Source of the DNA: Opitutia bacterium
GTDB taxonomy: Bacteria > Verrucomicrobiota > Verrucomicrobiia > Opitutales > Coraliomargaritaceae
Assembly (NCBI GenBank): GCA_003503355.1
Contig: DOCS01000047.1
Coordinates: 1-6,040, forward strand
DNA: 6,040 bases
Reading direction: 5' to 3'
The notes beneath the pieces were generated by a model. The model saw only the letters and a list, made by a program, of their open reading frames with translations. It had not been told where the DNA came from and made no database searches. This document shows positions 5,460 through 6,040 of the stretch, piece by piece. The first letter of the stretch is position 1; every line of letters starts with the position of its first letter. The position numbers and the translations under genes were made by a program.

Positions 5460-6040
5460 ATGATGTTCAAACAGAACACGACTGCTTTTTCAGGCCGATC
5501 GAGAGCAGGCCTCGGCGATCGTCTACTACTTTTGTTCAGCTTACTCTCCAGCACTGCGCTCTGCAGTGCTGCTTCCAACCTGGAAAGCAATAGTCCCTTC
5601 CTGCCGCACGGTTACAGCAAAGCTAAACCAACGCCGCCTCCTAAACCAGCCCCCCAGCCGATGATCAATGGCCCGCTCGCCAAAGAACTCGAATTCCGCG
5701 GAGTGGTTCAGCTACAGGGCACATACCAGTTCAGCCTCTTCAGTAAAAAAGACAATCGCAGCTACTGGATCGCTGAAAACACAAGTGAAGAAGGCATCAA
5801 CGTTGGTAACTTTGACCGCGAGGCGATGCATATCACGGTCACGCGCAACGGACGCAGCGAGCAACTCACCCTACTGAGTGCAACCGACAAGCCGCTGCCG
5901 GTAGTACGTACAAGGCCCACCACAGCCAAGGCGCCGAAAACCCCAAACATACCGGGTCTCAAATCCTCGACTAATAAGAAACCGGCAAGCAGTCGATCCG
6001 TCCCACGTCGACGTGTCATATTGCCCAAGAAATCTGGGCC
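5460..6040 (+). CDS. Exported protein with GspC homology-region-like domain (3' end outside window)
   Basis: The frame opens at ATG 5460 (or the adjacent ATG 5463), 12 bases after the gspD stop, and runs 193 codons to the edge without a stop. Residues 21-37 form a Leu/Ser-rich hydrophobic segment after a basic N-terminus, fitting a signal peptide (cut near CSA-A) or a membrane anchor. A Pro/Lys linker (about 55-68, KPTPPPKPAPQP) leads into a compact beta-rich domain (about 74-141) running from KELEFRGVVQLQG through YWIAENTSEEG and GINVGNFDREAMHITVTRNG to SEQLTLLSA. This order resembles the homology region of GspC and the related PilP fold, which bind the N0 domain of the secretin. The tail from residue 150 to the edge holds 13 Lys/Arg and no Asp/Glu, with many Pro and Ser. 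Position beside gspD supports a GspC-like connector, but similarity is faint and no gene symbol is given. No Shine-Dalgarno sequence is seen. Confidence 0.72.
   Translation, partial: MMFKQNTTAFSGRSRAGLGDRLLLLFSLLSSTALCSAASNLESNSPFLPHGYSKAKPTPPPKPAPQPMINGPLAKELEFRGVVQLQGTYQFSLFSKKDNRSYWIAENTSEEGINVGNFDREAMHITVTRNGRSEQLTLLSATDKPLPVVRTRPTTAKAPKTPNIPGLKSSTNKKPASSRSVPRRRVILPKKSG
5549..5571 (+). other. 9-bp perfect inverted repeat with 5-base loop inside a coding region
   Basis: cagcactgc (5549-5557) and gcagtgctg (5563-5571) are exact reverse complements around the loop gctct. No T-run follows, so this is not an intrinsic terminator. It sits in the codons for the end of the hydrophobic segment (residues 30-38) of the C-like protein. 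It could form a stable RNA hairpin about 90 bases into the message; any role is inference. Confidence 0.6.

Larger units (their letters stand above)
2..6040 (+). other. T2SS operon segment (gspJ-K-L-M-D-C-like)
   Basis: Six co-directional genes are separated by +1, +21, -1, +31 and +12 bases. No spacer is long enough for a typical promoter plus leader, and no terminator-like hairpin with a T-run was found between genes, so one polycistronic transcript is likely. The operon continues beyond both window edges. The cytoplasmic ATPase (GspE), platform GspF, major pseudopilin GspG and prepilin peptidase are not in view. Confidence 0.85.

Noticed and set aside
5493..5515. Short inverted repeat gccga/tcggc
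   Set aside because: Only a 5-bp stem with a long loop, inside a coding region and without a T-run.
5668..5877. 69-codon + strand frame near the right edge
   Set aside because: It is a shifted reading of the longer frame that starts at 5460 and runs off the edge, which has a signal-like N-terminus and a recognisable domain.
5762..6028. 88-codon minus-strand frame near the right edge
   Set aside because: It is antisense to the C-like gene and has no recognisable feature.

Overview
The window is one stretch of densely packed, co-directional genes that encode the envelope part of a divergent type II secretion system (T2SS, general secretion pathway). All supported genes are on the + strand and gaps between them are 31 bases or less, which is what a single operon looks like. 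No RNA gene, mobile element, CRISPR array, promoter or terminator could be supported.

Layout: 2-292 is the tail of a GspJ-like minor pseudopilin whose start lies upstream. 294-1442 is the GspK-like tip pseudopilin. 1464-2687 is a GspL-like assembly-platform protein with a cytoplasmic domain, one membrane helix and a periplasmic domain. 2687-3238 is a small GspM/PilO-like bitopic protein whose start overlaps the gspL stop. 3270-5447 is the GspD secretin, the outer-membrane channel. 5460 to the right edge is an exported protein with a proline-rich linker, a small domain resembling the GspC homology region, and a strongly basic tail. This last gene has no stop codon inside the window.

How they fit together: J and K belong to the pseudopilus tip. 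L and M form the inner-membrane platform that connects the cytoplasmic ATPase to the pseudopilus. D forms the outer-membrane pore. The last protein sits where a GspC-type connector between platform and secretin N0 domain would be expected. The order J-K-L-M-D-(C-like) differs from the classical C-D-E-F-G-H-I-J-K-L-M order: the secretin module follows the platform genes instead of leading the operon.

Organism: a Gram-negative bacterium with an outer membrane and moderately GC-rich DNA. The divergent L and M proteins, the non-classical order and the near absence of Shine-Dalgarno sequences would suit a member of the PVC group such as Verrucomicrobiota (Opitutae-like). This is an impression from protein style, not proof. 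The main oddities are a diverged 63-bp tandem duplication in an acidic secretin tail, a low-complexity insert in secretin domain N3, serine in place of expected glycines in the secretin gate region, and a highly basic tail on the neighbouring C-like protein.
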